Shown: one piece after another, positions 25,901 to 37,903 of the stretch
Layout of the letters: each line of letters begins with the position of its first letter
How positions within the stretch are numbered: position 1 is the first letter of the stretch
Source: Cymbidium sinense
Taxonomy: Eukaryota; Streptophyta; Magnoliopsida; Asparagales; Orchidaceae
NCBI GenBank assembly: GCA_021442155.1
Contig: CM038222.1
Coordinates: 61,292,266 to 61,356,265 of the forward strand
Reading direction: 5' to 3'
DNA: 64,000 nt
Translations under genes and position numbers: made by a program
Notes under the pieces: model-generated
Seen by the model: the letters and a program-made list of their open reading frames with translations, nothing else
Told to the model about the DNA's origin: nothing
Databases searched by the model: none

Positions 25901-27364
25901 CAACCCTTAGGTTTGACTTAGTTTGACCCAATTTGATTGATCCATGATGATTGTTGATCATGATGAGAGATATATGAGTTTGGTTCAATCCAATTTGGTT
26001 AGGATCAAAAGTTGGCTCATAAGGGTACTTTAGGTCACTTTGGGTCAAGTGAGCCTAAGTGGGTCAAATGCTTGGTCAAAGCTTGATTTGAAGTTGGTTG
26101 ATCTTGTATATGGACTATGATTGAAATATAAATCCATTTACAAGTGGTTTGAAGTCAAATGATTTTGATCCATTTGAAAATTTCATATTCAAAGGAAGAA
26201 TATGAAAGTTTTGGGTTTGATTTTTTGATTTGGGTTTTTTGTTTGATTGAAGTTTGGATTTATATATGAGCTCATGATTGTAGGATTGATTGAACCATGA
26301 GAGAAAATCAAGTTTGGCTTGATTTGAAAGTGATTTGGCTAAGTTCAAGATTTTGACTTGAAAAGGGTGATTTTGAATGGATTTGAGTTTGATTTTTTTG
26401 GAGTGGTTTTGATTGTTTGAATTTATATTTCATTTATATATGTGAATATAAATGAGAATATAAATGATCATGAGAAAATTTCAAGGAAGAAGTGGTTTAA
26501 TCATGATTTAGATAAATCCATTAAAGGGAATTTAAAGGATTTAAGAATTTTAATTTGAAATTTAATTTTTTGGTTGATTTGATTGATTTATATTTATATT
26601 TCATTTATATATGAGAATATAAATGAGAATACAAATAAGTTTTGAGAAAATCCCATGAGTTTGAAATGGTTTGATCAAAGTTTAGGTTAAATCCATTAAA
26701 ATTTAAAGGATTTAAGAATTTCAAGGATTTTAAATTTGGAATTTAATTTTGAGTTGATTTGATTGATTTATATTTATATTTCATTTATATATGAGAATAT
26801 AAATGAGAATACAAATATGTTTTGAGAAAATCCCAAGGATTTGAATAGGTTTGATCAAAGTTTAAGATTGATTTTGGTTAAGTCCTTTAATGGAAAATTA
26901 AAGGGACTTAAGAAAATTTTCATGAGTTGATTTTAAATTTTGAATTTGATTTGATGGGTTTGAAATAATTTATATATGTGAATATAAATGAGAATACAAA
27001 TGGATCATGGAAAGATCTAAAAGATTTGAATAAGTTTGAATCATGTTTTTTATCATGAGTTTCAATCTAAAGTTTCAACCATAGATTTGATTTGAGTTTG
27101 GAGAAAATCAAACAAGATTGATTTGGAGTTTTTACTTAAAAGAAGGAAAGGTGAGTAATGGTGCAAGCTAAGGGTAGGCAAATTTCCTAACACCCCTAAG
27201 GCATGACCTATTCGTATGGCTAAACCTTCTAAGTCTTCTAGGGTAAGGGGAGTGTCCACCTAATCACTAGATGTGTCTTAAGACTAAGGAACTCTTAAAG
27301 TCTAAGAGGAATCCTATGTCTAAGATGGAGGTGTTGAGAGCTCATCCTAAAAATGAGGTCAACA
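19907..27364 (-). repeat. 5' LTR of the giant element (right copy)
   Basis: This 7458-bp copy is collinear with 3253-10837 over its whole length; the offset between copies stays within about 16.5-16.7 kb. It begins TGTGGTGAAA on the plus strand and ends GAGGTCAACA. It carries the same sub-structures: TTC tract near 21405, GC-rich island near 24150-24260, GGTCAA block 25270-26080, and stem-loop repeats 26430-26990. Numerous 1-12 base gaps distinguish it from the left copy. Confidence 0.85.
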
Positions 27365-29380
27365 ATTAGTTTGGATTGGTTTGGCCTAGGTTTCGATTTG
27401 ACTCATTTGGATTCAAAAGGGTCAAATTGGTCAAGTTGACCAATTTGATCAATTTGACCAATTTGACCTATTTGGGTTGGGTTAGGTGTTGAGTCAAGTT
27501 CAATTGATTGATTGAAAGTAATTGTAGGCTTTGGTTTGGTTTAATTTGGATTTAATTTGAATTTTAGCCAATTTGACCTTTTAGGTCAATTTGAGCAAGT
27601 TGACCAATTGGTCAACTTGGGCTCAATCATAGCTTTGGTCAAGTTCAATAAGTGATTTGGAATGAACTTGAGCCATTGGTTGCAATCAATTTGGTTTAAA
27701 TCATGATTTGACCCATTTTGGCTTTTTAGGCCAATTTGGGTCAAATTGGGTCAAATGATCGATTAGGCTTGGTTTGGCTCAAGTGAGGGTTTGGTCATGT
27801 CCAATCAATAATTATGAGTGGGTTTGAATCAATGGTTTTAATCAATTTAGCATATGATAGATTTTGGCTAGTTTGGGTTTGGGCTAAATGTTGACTTGGT
27901 CAAAGGCTAGATTTGATTTGGTTTGACCGAATTTAAGACAATTGATCACCCTAGGGTGATTGTTGGTTATGTTGTGAGGTTTATATGGGCTTAGTTCAAT
28001 CCAATTTGGGTTGGATTAGAACTTGACTCAAAAAGGTTCCTTTAGGCCACTCTAGGTCAAGTGAGCCTAAATGGGTTAATTGACTTGATTGTGACTTGAT
28101 TCAAGTTTAGTTGAACTCCCATATGAACTTAGGAGTGAAATATAAATCTAATTGCAATTGGTTTGGAGCTAAATGGGTTTTGGTCCATATGATAATTTCA
28201 AGTCAAATTTGGTCAACATGGGCTTGACTTGGGCTGACTTGATTTGGTTTGATACTTATGGTTTATGTTTATATTTATGTCAATGATTGTCGGAATGATT
28301 GAATCATGAAGAAATCCATGGATTTTAAATTGATTTGGGTATCATTTAGCCAAGTTCAAGAAATTGGCTAAAAGGGTTAAAATTGAGGATTTGATTTGAT
28401 TTGAGTTTGATTTTGGTCATTTGAATTTATATTTCATTTATATTTATGAATATAAATGAAGATATAAGTGGGTTATGTGAAAATCACTTCAGTTTGGAGT
28501 GATTTGAAAGCAAATTTGATTAAGCTTAGGGATGTAGGTCAAAAGGGCTAACTTGGGTTTTGATTTAGTTTGATTTATTTTTGGTCATTGGAGGGTGGGT
28601 TTGGTTCATATTTATGAATATAAATTAAGGAAAGATTGATTTATAAAGAAATCAATCATGTTTGGGTTGATTTGGATCAAGATTTTTTTAGGCTTATGGA
28701 GGTGGGTCCATATGGCTTAAGAAGGTCTTGATTTGGTTTGATTTGATTTGAATGGTTTGAATTTGGATTTCATTTATATTTGTGAATATAAATGATGGAA
28801 TGATTGATTTATAAAGAAATCAACTAAATTTGGGTTGGTTTGAAGGGGTTTTGGCTAAGCATATGAAGATGGTTCATATGGCTTAGGAAGGGATTTGGAA
28901 TTTGAATTTAATCATGGGTTTAGATCATTTGAAAGTTGGATTTGATTTGGAATTTATATTGGGATTTGATTTGAGATTGAATTTGATAATTGAGAAAATC
29001 AATTGAATTAGGGTTGATTTGAATTTGGCTAAGGTTAAGTCCATAAGATAAAATCAAAGGGCTTATGAAGAGATTTGGAATTTGAATTTAATCATGGGTT
29101 TCAATCATTTGATTTGGGATTGGATTTATGATCTTGAATTTGAGGTTTGGTTTGGAAGATGGAAGCAAGGATTGGGTTCAAGCTATAGGGTAGGCAAGTC
29201 CCCCCTAAATCCCTAATGCACAACCTATTCCTATGGCTAACTCTTCTAAGTCTCTAGGGTTAAGTTAAGTATTCACCTAATGACTAGAAGTGTCTTATGA
29301 CTATGGAGCTCTTAGTGTCTACAAAAGTCCTAGATCTATGAGGAAGAAGTTGAGAACTCACTCCAAAAGTGAGGTCAACA
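27365..29380 (-). mobile_element. Older copy of the giant LTR, right part
   Basis: Directly after the younger element, the text continues the GGTCAA-rich LTR sequence at the point where 1-3252 broke off. It runs through the stem-loop zone (28430-28800) to the same terminal block with 'gaggtcaaca' at 29371-29380. The joined pre-insertion site would read 'ggttcaattag...', matching the corresponding place in the intact LTRs. The sequence beyond 29380 does not resemble the interior of the younger element, so this edge is probably the outer end of the older element. Confidence 0.75.
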
Positions 29381-29908
29381 ACGGGCCATTCTAAAATGAC
29401 TAAAAAAATGTACTCAAAGTATGAGGTAAGGACAATTAGAGATCGAATAAGAAAAATTCAGATTAAACAGGCTAGCAACAAGCGATAGGAGCGAGCTCTT
29501 CTCTATGAGCGAGAGAGGCGAAGGACGATCAAGCGAGAATGACCAATGAGACGACCACAATGATGAGAATAACAAAACCCTTAGGATTGGGGCTAAGAAT
29601 TGTGAATGAGGGAAAAAGGGTCGATTGCAGAATAAAGGAGTTACGATTAGGATTTAGGATTATTTAAGTTTATATAATACTTGGGGTTTCATTGATGCAT
29701 AATTTTGCCATTTGATCTAAATTTAGATCAAATGATTGAGATTAATTTATTGATTATTATAATATTTTAATTTTTAATTTGTTAGAATTTTTTAACTTAA
29801 TAAATTTTATTTAATTAGATTTTTTATTAAGCTATCAAATTATTTAAATAGATACAAAATTAAATGTCTTACATGTGATACATTCATCAACACAGGCACA
29901 CCATGAGG

Positions 29909-30145
29909 GATTTGTATACATACCACATAATTCATATGTATTTGTATATTTAACATATAAAGTTCAATTTTTATATATATATATAACATTATAATCTTCA
30001 ATATCACATAAAAAATATCATCACCACTCACTTTTTAAAAGTGAAATGCACCTTTTTAAGTAAAAAAAAAATGTTAGAAAAGTAAATATCTAACTTTGTA
30101 TTAGATATGTAAATATATAAGAATTGTGTGGTATCTATGTAAATC
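29909..30145. mobile_element. MITE with long terminal inverted repeats (family 1, copy A)
   Basis: The left arm GATTTGTATACATACCACAT is mirrored by a right arm ending GTGGTATCTATGTAAATC. The arms are about 45 bp and complementary with few mismatches. The interior contains 'cactttttaaaagtgaaatgcac', shared with the copy at 36473. The element is about 237 bp and non-coding. The same family recurs four times between 36.4 and 38.6 kb. The superfamily is not determined. Confidence 0.65.
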
Positions 30146-31037
30146 TTTCTATATATATATCATATATAATTATTTAAAATTATATAATTATTTTTTATCA
30201 AAATGAGTCGAATATAATACAATCATACAAATGTCTGTTAATGTTTAGCTTAGTTGTTCGATGAAGGAATCAAACCCAAACTGTTCCTGAACGACTAGTT
30301 TTTTTAATAGCCCTGCTCCCCGTTATTATTTCCAAACTCCATTTGCCTCATGATCGCGTGATTTCTTAAACTATTAACTAATCTCTTCTCCATGGCCATA
30401 ACATCCCAAGCGAGATAAGTATAAGAGCACTTGCTTGCATGCATCTGAAGACCATGAGGTAGAGGAGAGGGTGTATGAATTGGACGAGAAGCTCGCGGTC
30501 TTAGTCTCTAATGAGAATTTAGAAACAAAGAAGGATGATGCTCCTACGCCTTCTTTTCTCGTAGTGGATGCTATGGAGCTTCATGGGCCCAAAATTCCTC
30601 ATGTTCATTGCTTTCCTTGATTTGGGAAACCTCGACAGTGTCCTTCAAGCTGGGGCGATTGCCGAGTATAGTCTTATTTGGCTCCTTCTCTAGGCGATGG
30701 TGATGGGGCTTTTGATCCAGCTTTTGCCGACGAGGCTTGGCGTGGCAACAGGGTAACATCTTGCGGAGCTTTGCCGGTATACAAAAAGGTGATTGCTTGT
30801 GTGATTGCCATTAGAATTCTGAGTGGCGAGTTAATTCCACTGTGGAGCGTTGTTATTACTACTCTTGATCATTATATCCCTTTTAGTGTCTGTATACCTC
30901 ATGATCGTGTGCTTTTTGGCCTCCTAACCCCATCTCCAAGCCCCGCATTTTCATTTGCAAATGACAAAGCAAAAGGTCTCTGAATCGAAGTAGGTGCCCT
31001 GCTCTTGTTTACCCCCGTTCATTTGAATCGCTCAACT

Positions 31038-31038
31038 G

Positions 31039-31109
<71 letters not shown>

Positions 31110-31115
31110 CTCTCT
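31038..31115. repeat. CT dinucleotide microsatellite
   Basis: An almost pure (CT)n tract of roughly 75 bp, with a few GTCT and ATCT interruptions at its ends. Confidence 0.95.
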
Positions 31116-32243
31116 ACCACACTTATACGATTCAGATGGACTTGAAGTGGAAGAGTAAATCAATTGTTTCCATTTCATGGGAAGGAGAGGCAAGAAAGGG
31201 TGGAAGAGAAGTTAGGATGCAATATTGGGAAGTAAATGAAAGTGTCAATCAATTACATGCATTTGCTCTATTGTTCTATTATGATGAGGCCAAATTTGTT
31301 CGATGGATGGGATTCCAGAGTTGTTCGACACAATGGCTAGCTTGTCTCTCAGGTTGGGGAAGCATGAATGATGGAGGCGAATGGAGTAAGAAAGTAACAA
31401 CATAGAGTGGAATTTCTGTGGTGCTTTAGGTTTTAGGTGTTGGAAATGTAAATAGAAGATTTTAGGCATTAAATATGTAATATTAAAGTATTAAATCTTA
31501 TCTATGTAAATCCTCCAAAAATCAAATGTTATACCTTCTTATATCTTTGAAGCTAGTCTTATTGTTCTTCTTTCCTCCTTCCCTTGCCCTCTTACCTGAG
31601 GGCTTCCCTTTAGGATCCTTGCCCTTTCCATGGGGACCCTTCACTGGATGGCCACCCCTCCAAAGCCTCCCCATCACTTTAGTTCACCTTCACACCTTCA
31701 CTTCTTCATCCTTTTGTTAACCAACACCATCCCTTCACCGCCCTTTACTGGAACCATCTTAGATGGCATCCCCTTTCATGCAAATTTTCCCCAACTTCCT
31801 TAATCTAACTTCTTCCCTGCTTTAGCCTCTACGGCCTTCTCTGTGCCCCTCATTGTCATAATTTCCTCTTTAGTTTCAAGCTTCATCAGTTGAAAATGCA
31901 TTTTTCTTCTCTCAAACAAACCAATTTGGCAAACCAACATCATCTAAGATAAGCACCATCAGAATTTGCTCTATCTGCCTCCTTTGCAACATATTCTTCG
32001 CAAAAGATAAAATCATTTTCTTTAAGCCATCGTCTTCTTCTACTAATTCTTAATCAGATGAAGAATCATCACTGGCATGCATGCACTCTTCCGGAACTAT
32101 CTCAAAATCTTCTTCTTATTTAGCTTTTTTGGGATTGTGGAAGGCTGGGATCTCTGGAACAGAGTGTCCTGTCCTCAACCTTCTTTAAAATTTTCAACAA
32201 CACAGCTTTTTCATCTTCTCTATTATTTAGGGTTGTTTGGTTG

Positions 32244-33234
32244 TGATATGAATCTTAATGTCCCTGGTAATATCAGAAGCAAAAGGGAAAGAAAAAGACC
32301 AAATTGGATAAAGGACTTTACTAGCATCCCAAAATATATAATAACACAGAAAATTGTTCCTTTACAATAACAAAGAGTAAAGGAAGAATAACAATAAGAG
32401 AACGCCTCAAGAACTAAATAATATTACAACCATCAAATACGTAAACAACCCGATAGCCAATAAATCCAAAGACCAAAACAATAATCAAGAAGTGCAAAAT
32501 ACATGACCAAAGAATGTAAAGGCTAATGTAATATCAAACAGAGATCTTATGATTAAAACAAGTTTAAATGAGATCCTAAAGAGCAATACGTAAAGAATTG
32601 AAAATCTTATCAAAATCCTCCTTCACTGAAGTTCTTCCCTCTTCCCTCACCCAAGCCTTTCCACTGGATCTTCACTGAACTACCTTTGGTAAGAATCTCG
32701 AACTCGCCTTCCTCCCCAAACCCGTTTCCTCGAGCATCTCATCTCAACTGATCAAACGAAAAGGTAAAAGTGAATTAGATTTCTCCGGCTAAACCCTCCC
32801 TCGATGCGATCTTCAACCACTGGATCAGTGACATCTGGTTTCCACTGAGTTAATCCCACAGCAACCTGCAAAAGTGGCGATCAATTCGTCCATTAGTAAA
32901 CACCGATTCCACTACAAAGAATCGGAGACGGATCAAACTCGAATGAAAACAGATCCAAGGATAGAATAAATTCCTAGATCCAACGGATGTAGGCTTTCAA
33001 ACATGACCAAAGTGTAAGATCCAACGACCAATTCTGCGCCATCCAATGGTCGAGCTCACTAGACCACCAGAAGCAACTCGTCTTGTCGATTCATACCACT
33101 AAGGAGTGACTCAGTCGGTCGAGTTCTTTGCCCAATTCTAAAGGAAATCATTCACCCCAATTGAGTGTTTGTAATTGATTAATACCGTAATTCAAGCTTA
33201 ATTTTAGCAATTACAACTAATAAAATCCATATTA
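32244..33234 (+). repeat. 5' LTR of the small gypsy element
   Basis: 991 bp, directly repeated at 34840-35838. The two copies share the complete order of sequence blocks but differ by many short gaps, mostly in GC-containing text. Confidence 0.85.
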
Positions 33235-33269
33235 TTGGTGCTCGTGACTACATCACTCACCAAAATGGC

Positions 33270-34213
33270 GGGCACAAGACACACAAAGAAATACCATAGA
33301 TGAGTGTGGAAGACTAATAAAACAGATGAACAAATGTCTTCAATAACTATGATATTAAATGAAGTCTCATGAAGATCCATCTATTGAAGAAAAATTGGAG
33401 AGCAATCATCAAGAACAACAACAATCACAGATATGTACCCCTCCTCACACTGAAATTTCCTTTCTTACTAGACAACAACCACAACACAACAGACCTGTGA
33501 AAGTTGATATGCCAAGATTCAATGGAGAAAATCCTGAGGTCAGTTTAAAGCGCACTACCTTTTCAATACTATAGCCTATCTCAAGATTAAGTTCTTAATT
33601 GCAGATACATGGATGGACCAAAGATTAAGGTATCATGGATGCATCTTAATAAACAACCATTCATGGACACAATTTAAAGAACAAGTTATTGAGATTTGGC
33701 CCATCTTTGTAGAGATTTAAGGGGTGAACTTGCTAAATTACAGAAATCTACAAGACAACAATTTTATAATGAGTTTGAGGAATCAGAATCGTGTATTCCA
33801 CGAATTCTTACAGGCTTTTGAATCTAGTTTGGGTGGATATAAAAGGAAGTAAGAGCATTGACCTAGTTCCTACAAGAAGCCTTCCAGCTAAACTATGGAG
33901 GATAGCTGATTTAACAATGCCAAGAAACTACAGAGCACACCAAGCTCAACAAACAAAATCAAAGCTATCAACCACCTTTACCAACACCTCCGAATTCCGA
34001 ATCAATCAACCAAAATAATGTGATGCTCAATAAACAAAATATTCCCATCCAGAAACTGACTCCAACACAACTAGAAGACAGAAAAAGAAAAGGCTTATGC
34101 TTCAATTGTAATGAAAAATATCATAGAGGATATATATGTCAAGCCAAATTATTTGCCTTCATGATAGTCAATGAGGACCAAGAGTATCAACTACAGCAAG
34201 ATACTCAACCGTA
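33270..34213 (+). pseudogene. gag remnant with CCHC zinc knuckle
   Basis: The first ATG after the LTR (near 33264) soon hits a stop. A frame at 33359-33574 contains D-M-P-R-F-N-G-E-N-P, the conserved start of the gypsy gag core. Near 33690-33780, across frames, the text reads R-F-G-P-S, then G-E-L-A-K-L-Q-K-S-T, then Q-Q-F-Y-N-E-F-E, also typical of this gag family. At 34098-34139 an intact zinc knuckle C-x2-C-x4-H-x4-C (C-F-N-C, H, C) follows a basic R-K-R-K-G-L. Several frameshifts and stops separate these pieces, so no protein can be made. Nucleocapsid binding of RNA is the family role of such a knuckle. Confidence 0.75.
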
Positions 34214-34839
34214 AATACAAGGATACAAGAAGATGCATTAAACAAGCTTCAACTATCAACCATTCAATCGGCTAAGACAAATGACATAAAGGTTGTATAA
34301 GTATAAACATTATAAATAGTTCTAACCATCGACTTAGCTTAGACTTATAATCGATATATATAGCCCAATCTATAGAGTACCATGAAAGCATAGCGCAAAT
34401 AAGATAGTCAGTAATAAGTCTTGGCACAACAATCCTACCTCAAATAAATGGACAAATAGAGCAGTATCATATAATACAACCACATACAAGGGAGGATTCA
34501 TTTTCAGATAGGTTGGACAGACCCATATAAATTACATGAAGCTCAAAAACAACATGAAACACATAGCCGATAACATAGAAGAGAGCTTCAATCCAAGACT
34601 TAGACAATACAGACAAGCTTTTATACTACACCCAGTAGAACTACCAACTCAGTTCAAAGATGCGCAGATATTAATCAAGCTCTAAAAGTTTTAGATCACG
34701 TAACGATCTAAGGAGATCCACAAATTAAAAAATATTAAGGCAATGGGAAGGATTTCTAGCCAGATGATTATTGGGTATCAAGTAAAGAAATACGAAAGCC
34801 TCCAGAATTTGACCTGAGGACAAGGTCGGAGGGGAGTAA

Positions 34840-35838
34840 TGATATGAATCTTAATGTCCCTAGTAATATCAGAAGCAAAAGGGAAAGAAAAAGGCCAAAT
34901 TGGCTAAAGGACTTTCAGCATCCCAAAATAGCATAATACGAAAATTGTTCCTTTACAATAACAAAGAGTAAAGGAAGAACGAGAAGAGTACCTCAAGAAC
35001 TAATAATATTACAACCATCAAATAATAAACAACGCGATAGCCAATAAATCCAAAGACCAAAACAATAATCAAGTGCAAATGTAATACACGACCAAGAATG
35101 TATGAATAATATACAACCAACGAGATGTAACAGAAAAACAAGTATAAATAGAGATCAGAGGAGAAGGAAAAGAAGAATTGAAAATCTTATCAAAATCCTC
35201 CTTCTGCCTGAGTTCTTCCCCTCTTCTTCCTCACCCAAGCCTTTCCACGGTGGATCTTCACTGGAACTACCCCTTTCCGGTAAGAATCTCCGGAACTCCG
35301 GTCTCCTCCCAAACCCTCCTTTCCTCTGAGCGTCAACGCTCAAATGAAAAGCGAAAAGGTAAGGTGAATTAGATTTCTCCGACTAAACCCCTCTCGATGC
35401 GATCAACCGATCGCTGACCGGTTTCCAGAAGTTAATCCCAGACAACCTCAAAGTAGCGATCAATCCGTCCATTAGTAAACACGGATTCCACTACAAAGAA
35501 TCGGCGAGACGGATCCAACAAAAGTCGGTAATAGAAAACACGATCCAGAGAGAATAAATTCCTAGATCCAAGGATTACAAAGCACTCAATAAACACTGAT
35601 CCGAGTGTTAGATCCAACGACCGAATTCAAAGCGCCATCCAACGGCCCGTGAGCTCACCCATAGGACCATCGTACTGCCCCGTAGGGTTCATACCACTGA
35701 AGGAGTGACTCACCCAGTCGACGAATTCAGCCCAATTCTAAAGGAAATCATTCATAGCCCAATTGAGTGTTTGTAATTGATTAATACTGGCAATTCAAGC
35801 TTAATTTCAGCAATTACAACTAATAAAAATCCATATTA
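34840..35838 (+). repeat. 3' LTR of the small gypsy element
   Basis: 999 bp, starting directly after the polypurine tract and followed by the GGTTG target duplication. See the paired LTR at 32244-33234. Confidence 0.85.
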
Positions 35839-36472
35839 GGTTGCTTGCATTTAAAGTGTAAAGTAAATCTAATGCAGGAAATTTAATTTTTGAGTATTTA
35901 GTATAATGCAAAAATAAAATTTCAATGCATTTGTAGTGTATTTGAAATGTATTAGAATGATCATTTTGGGTGTATTGACCGAAATATCACAATGTAAAGT
36001 GTTTACCAGCCACAACCATCGCCAATGCCGCCGACCACCACCGCCGACCAGTTGGTCGCCGATTGTTGCCGCGGCCATCGACGCCATCACAATAATCTCA
36101 AGAATACTTTACATTATATTTATTTTGCCAAATAAGAAAAAAGAAATTATGTATTTGTAGAGTTTTCAACCAAATAAGTTAAATTAATTCAAATACATGC
36201 ATTCAATTTACTTTACACTCTAAATATAAACAAACAAACATCCCCTTACCCATACATTGTCTTCTGCCAATAACAAAGCACATCTTCAATCGCTGTTCAA
36301 TTAGTTGTTCTCAGTGGACAAAGTAAAGCAGTTTTTCAACATAATGAAATCAGCGAGGTTCTTCAAATGGAAGAAATTATTGATATTTTTCAAGGAGATT
36401 GGAAAGTAAATGGCAACAATGGTTTTTGTCTCAGCAAGGTTCTCATGAATAATAATACAAAAACTAAAGAAA

Positions 36473-36650
36473 GATTTATATACATATCACATAATTTTAA
36501 GTATTTATATATCTAATACCTAAGATTAGATATTTAATTATCTAACACTTTTCTATGCTTAAAATGTGTATTTCACTTTTAAATAGTCAGTGATAATTAT
36601 ATTTTTAATGTGATATTGAAAAATTAAGTATTATATATGTAAAAAAAAGT
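36473..36650. mobile_element. Family 1 MITE, copy B (right arm eroded)
   Basis: The left arm GATTTATATACATATCACAT begins at 36473 and the interior 'gtatttcacttttaaatagtc' matches copy A. The right arm is truncated and ends in 'tatatatgtaaaaaaaag'. Confidence 0.55.
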
Positions 36651-37903
36651 GAAGAAACAACTCATTTTTTAGGGTGAACAATATTTTAAATAATTAAATA
36701 ATAATCATAATTAAATAAATAAAATTATATAATTTTTTTTATTTTTAGAAAAATATAAATAATTAGTAAGATAATATCACCAAATTGATAAGAGAAAATT
36801 ATAAATAGATAAAAATGTGAAAAATTATAGCCTATAATTTATAGTTTACTGTCCTTCTTAAGATTAAATATATAAATTAGTTTTGTCCAAGATTTATAGA
36901 TTAAATTATTTGATGACTATAAAAGTTAATAAAAATATCAAAATTCTCTTTATCCATTTTTGAAATAATAAGCACAAAATAATTTTTTTAAAAAATTTAT
37001 ATGAAGTAGATCAATCTAAGTAGTTTATGAATTTAATTAACATTAATATTAATTAATATGTACATATTAAATGTTTTTTTTTTAAATATTGTAATATTAA
37101 TATATAAATATAAATATAAATTATAAGAGGAATATAACTAATATTATAAAAATTAAAAAAAAGTATGATTTAAAATTATTATAAAATTATAAAATATAGT
37201 TTATAACTAGATTACATGAGTTAAAAATATTGATTATATGAGATTACAATAAGTTCAAATTAAATTTATTTTAAGATGTGTAATAATACTATTTTTTTGT
37301 TAATATTCATCTCAAAATTATTCTTAAGATGAGAATTATTTTGAGGATGGACAAAATTATAAATTTCTCCATCTAATTGAATAAAATTAATATTTTTAAG
37401 CTAGGTAAATATGCAAATTACAAAATTCTTCATTCTATTAAATAAAATAAATATTTTCAAATGGCATGTGCCGGCTCTAAATATCTAAATACATAAGAAT
37501 TGTGTGTTATGTATGTAAATACTCGAAAAATAAATAGTAAAAAAAACTAGAGAGTGGATTTATTTAAGTCCAAGAATGAGATGAGAAAAAAAAAATCCTT
37601 CGGCTTCCCATTCATGTAAAAAAAAATAGTGAATATCACAAATGAATGTTTTTAACTAATATTTACATGTATTTGATATTATTTATATTTTAAATTAATT
37701 AAAAATAAAATTATTATAATTTTAATACACAATTGCATTTCAAGTTTAAATCTTTTGTCAAATTTGCAATTTATTATTTTTTGGGGTAAATAAGTAATTA
37801 TTCAAATATATTTTTAGTTGAAGTAAAAAAAAGAAGTTACATACATAATATTGAAAATGTATTTATTTATAAAATTAAAATTTATGTTATTTTTTAAAGA
37901 AAT
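36651..37903. other. AT-rich intergenic DNA with one solo MITE arm
   Basis: Very AT-rich, with no frame, RNA gene or long repeat seen. A single right arm of the family 1 MITE, containing 'acataagaattgtgtgttatg', lies at 37478-37521. Confidence 0.6.

Larger units (their letters stand above)
3253..27364 (-). mobile_element. Giant non-autonomous LTR retrotransposon (probably Ty3/gypsy, Tat/Ogre-like)
   Basis: Two collinear direct repeats, 3253-10837 and 19907-27364, flank about 9.07 kb of non-repeated DNA. Plus-strand termini are TGTGGTGAAA and GAGGTCAACA (the inner end of the left copy reads GAGGTCAACG), giving TG...CA LTRs. Five-base flanks are ATTAC (3248-3252) and ATTAG (27365-27369), a target duplication with one mismatch; placing the ends one base inward gives a perfect AATTA. 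Orientation is minus: a primer-binding-site-like sequence lies inside the right LTR (19881-19898), and a pol C-terminal remnant reads on the minus strand (14269-14478). No intact gag, protease, RT or integrase is present, so it would have needed proteins from another element. LTRs near 7.5 kb exceed the sizes I know for Tat/Ogre elements. No convincing polypurine tract is visible next to the 3' LTR, which leaves some doubt about the inner boundary. Confidence 0.8.
29381..32229. other. Intergenic DNA between retrotransposons, no supported gene
   Basis: This is AT-rich sequence with one MITE (29909-30145) and one CT microsatellite. Three short plus-strand frames (30435-30620, 30678-30983, 31136-31405) lie in a less AT-rich patch. 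None shows a domain or motif I recognise, and no splice pattern links them. 31540-32080 is pyrimidine-rich on the plus strand with no long frame. It may contain decayed exon or transposon text, but I cannot identify it. Confidence 0.4.
32244..35838 (+). mobile_element. Ty3/gypsy LTR retrotransposon, internally deleted
   Basis: LTRs of 991 bp (32244-33234) and 999 bp (34840-35838) both start TGATATGAATC and end CCATATTA. A perfect 5-bp target duplication GGTTG flanks the element (32239-32243 and 35839-35843). After the left LTR comes TTGGTGCTCGTGAC, in the place of the primer-binding site; just before the right LTR is the polypurine tract GGAGGGGAGTAA (34828-34839). The interior is only 1.6 kb: gag remnants, a zinc knuckle, then a short tail resembling the end of pol. 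Protease, RT and integrase are missing. The LTR termini are TG...TA rather than TG...CA. Confidence 0.85.
32230..36245. mobile_element. Tourist-like MITE split by a gypsy insertion
   Basis: The left end GGGTTGTTTGGTTG (32230-32243) and the right end CAAACAAACATCCCC (to 36245) form terminal inverted repeats. TTA flanks both ends (32227-32229 and 36246-36248), as expected of PIF/Harbinger (Tourist) elements. Once the gypsy element 32244-35838 and one copy of its target duplication are removed, the remaining MITE is about 416 bp. Its subterminal text 'agtgtaaagtaaat' near 35855 is mirrored as 'atttactttacact' near 36206. A GC-rich core at 36009-36090 is unlike the AT-rich arms. Related elements may lie at 42771 and 60334. 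Confidence 0.7.

Noticed and set aside
30435..31405. Three short plus-strand frames in a less AT-rich patch
   Set aside because: They are in different frames without plausible shared splice sites, and none carries a recognisable motif.
36009..36090. GC-rich segment with a Pro/Ala-rich frame, possibly a gene fragment
   Set aside because: It lies in the core of the split MITE, has no motif, and both strands are open only because of the GCC/ACC repeats.
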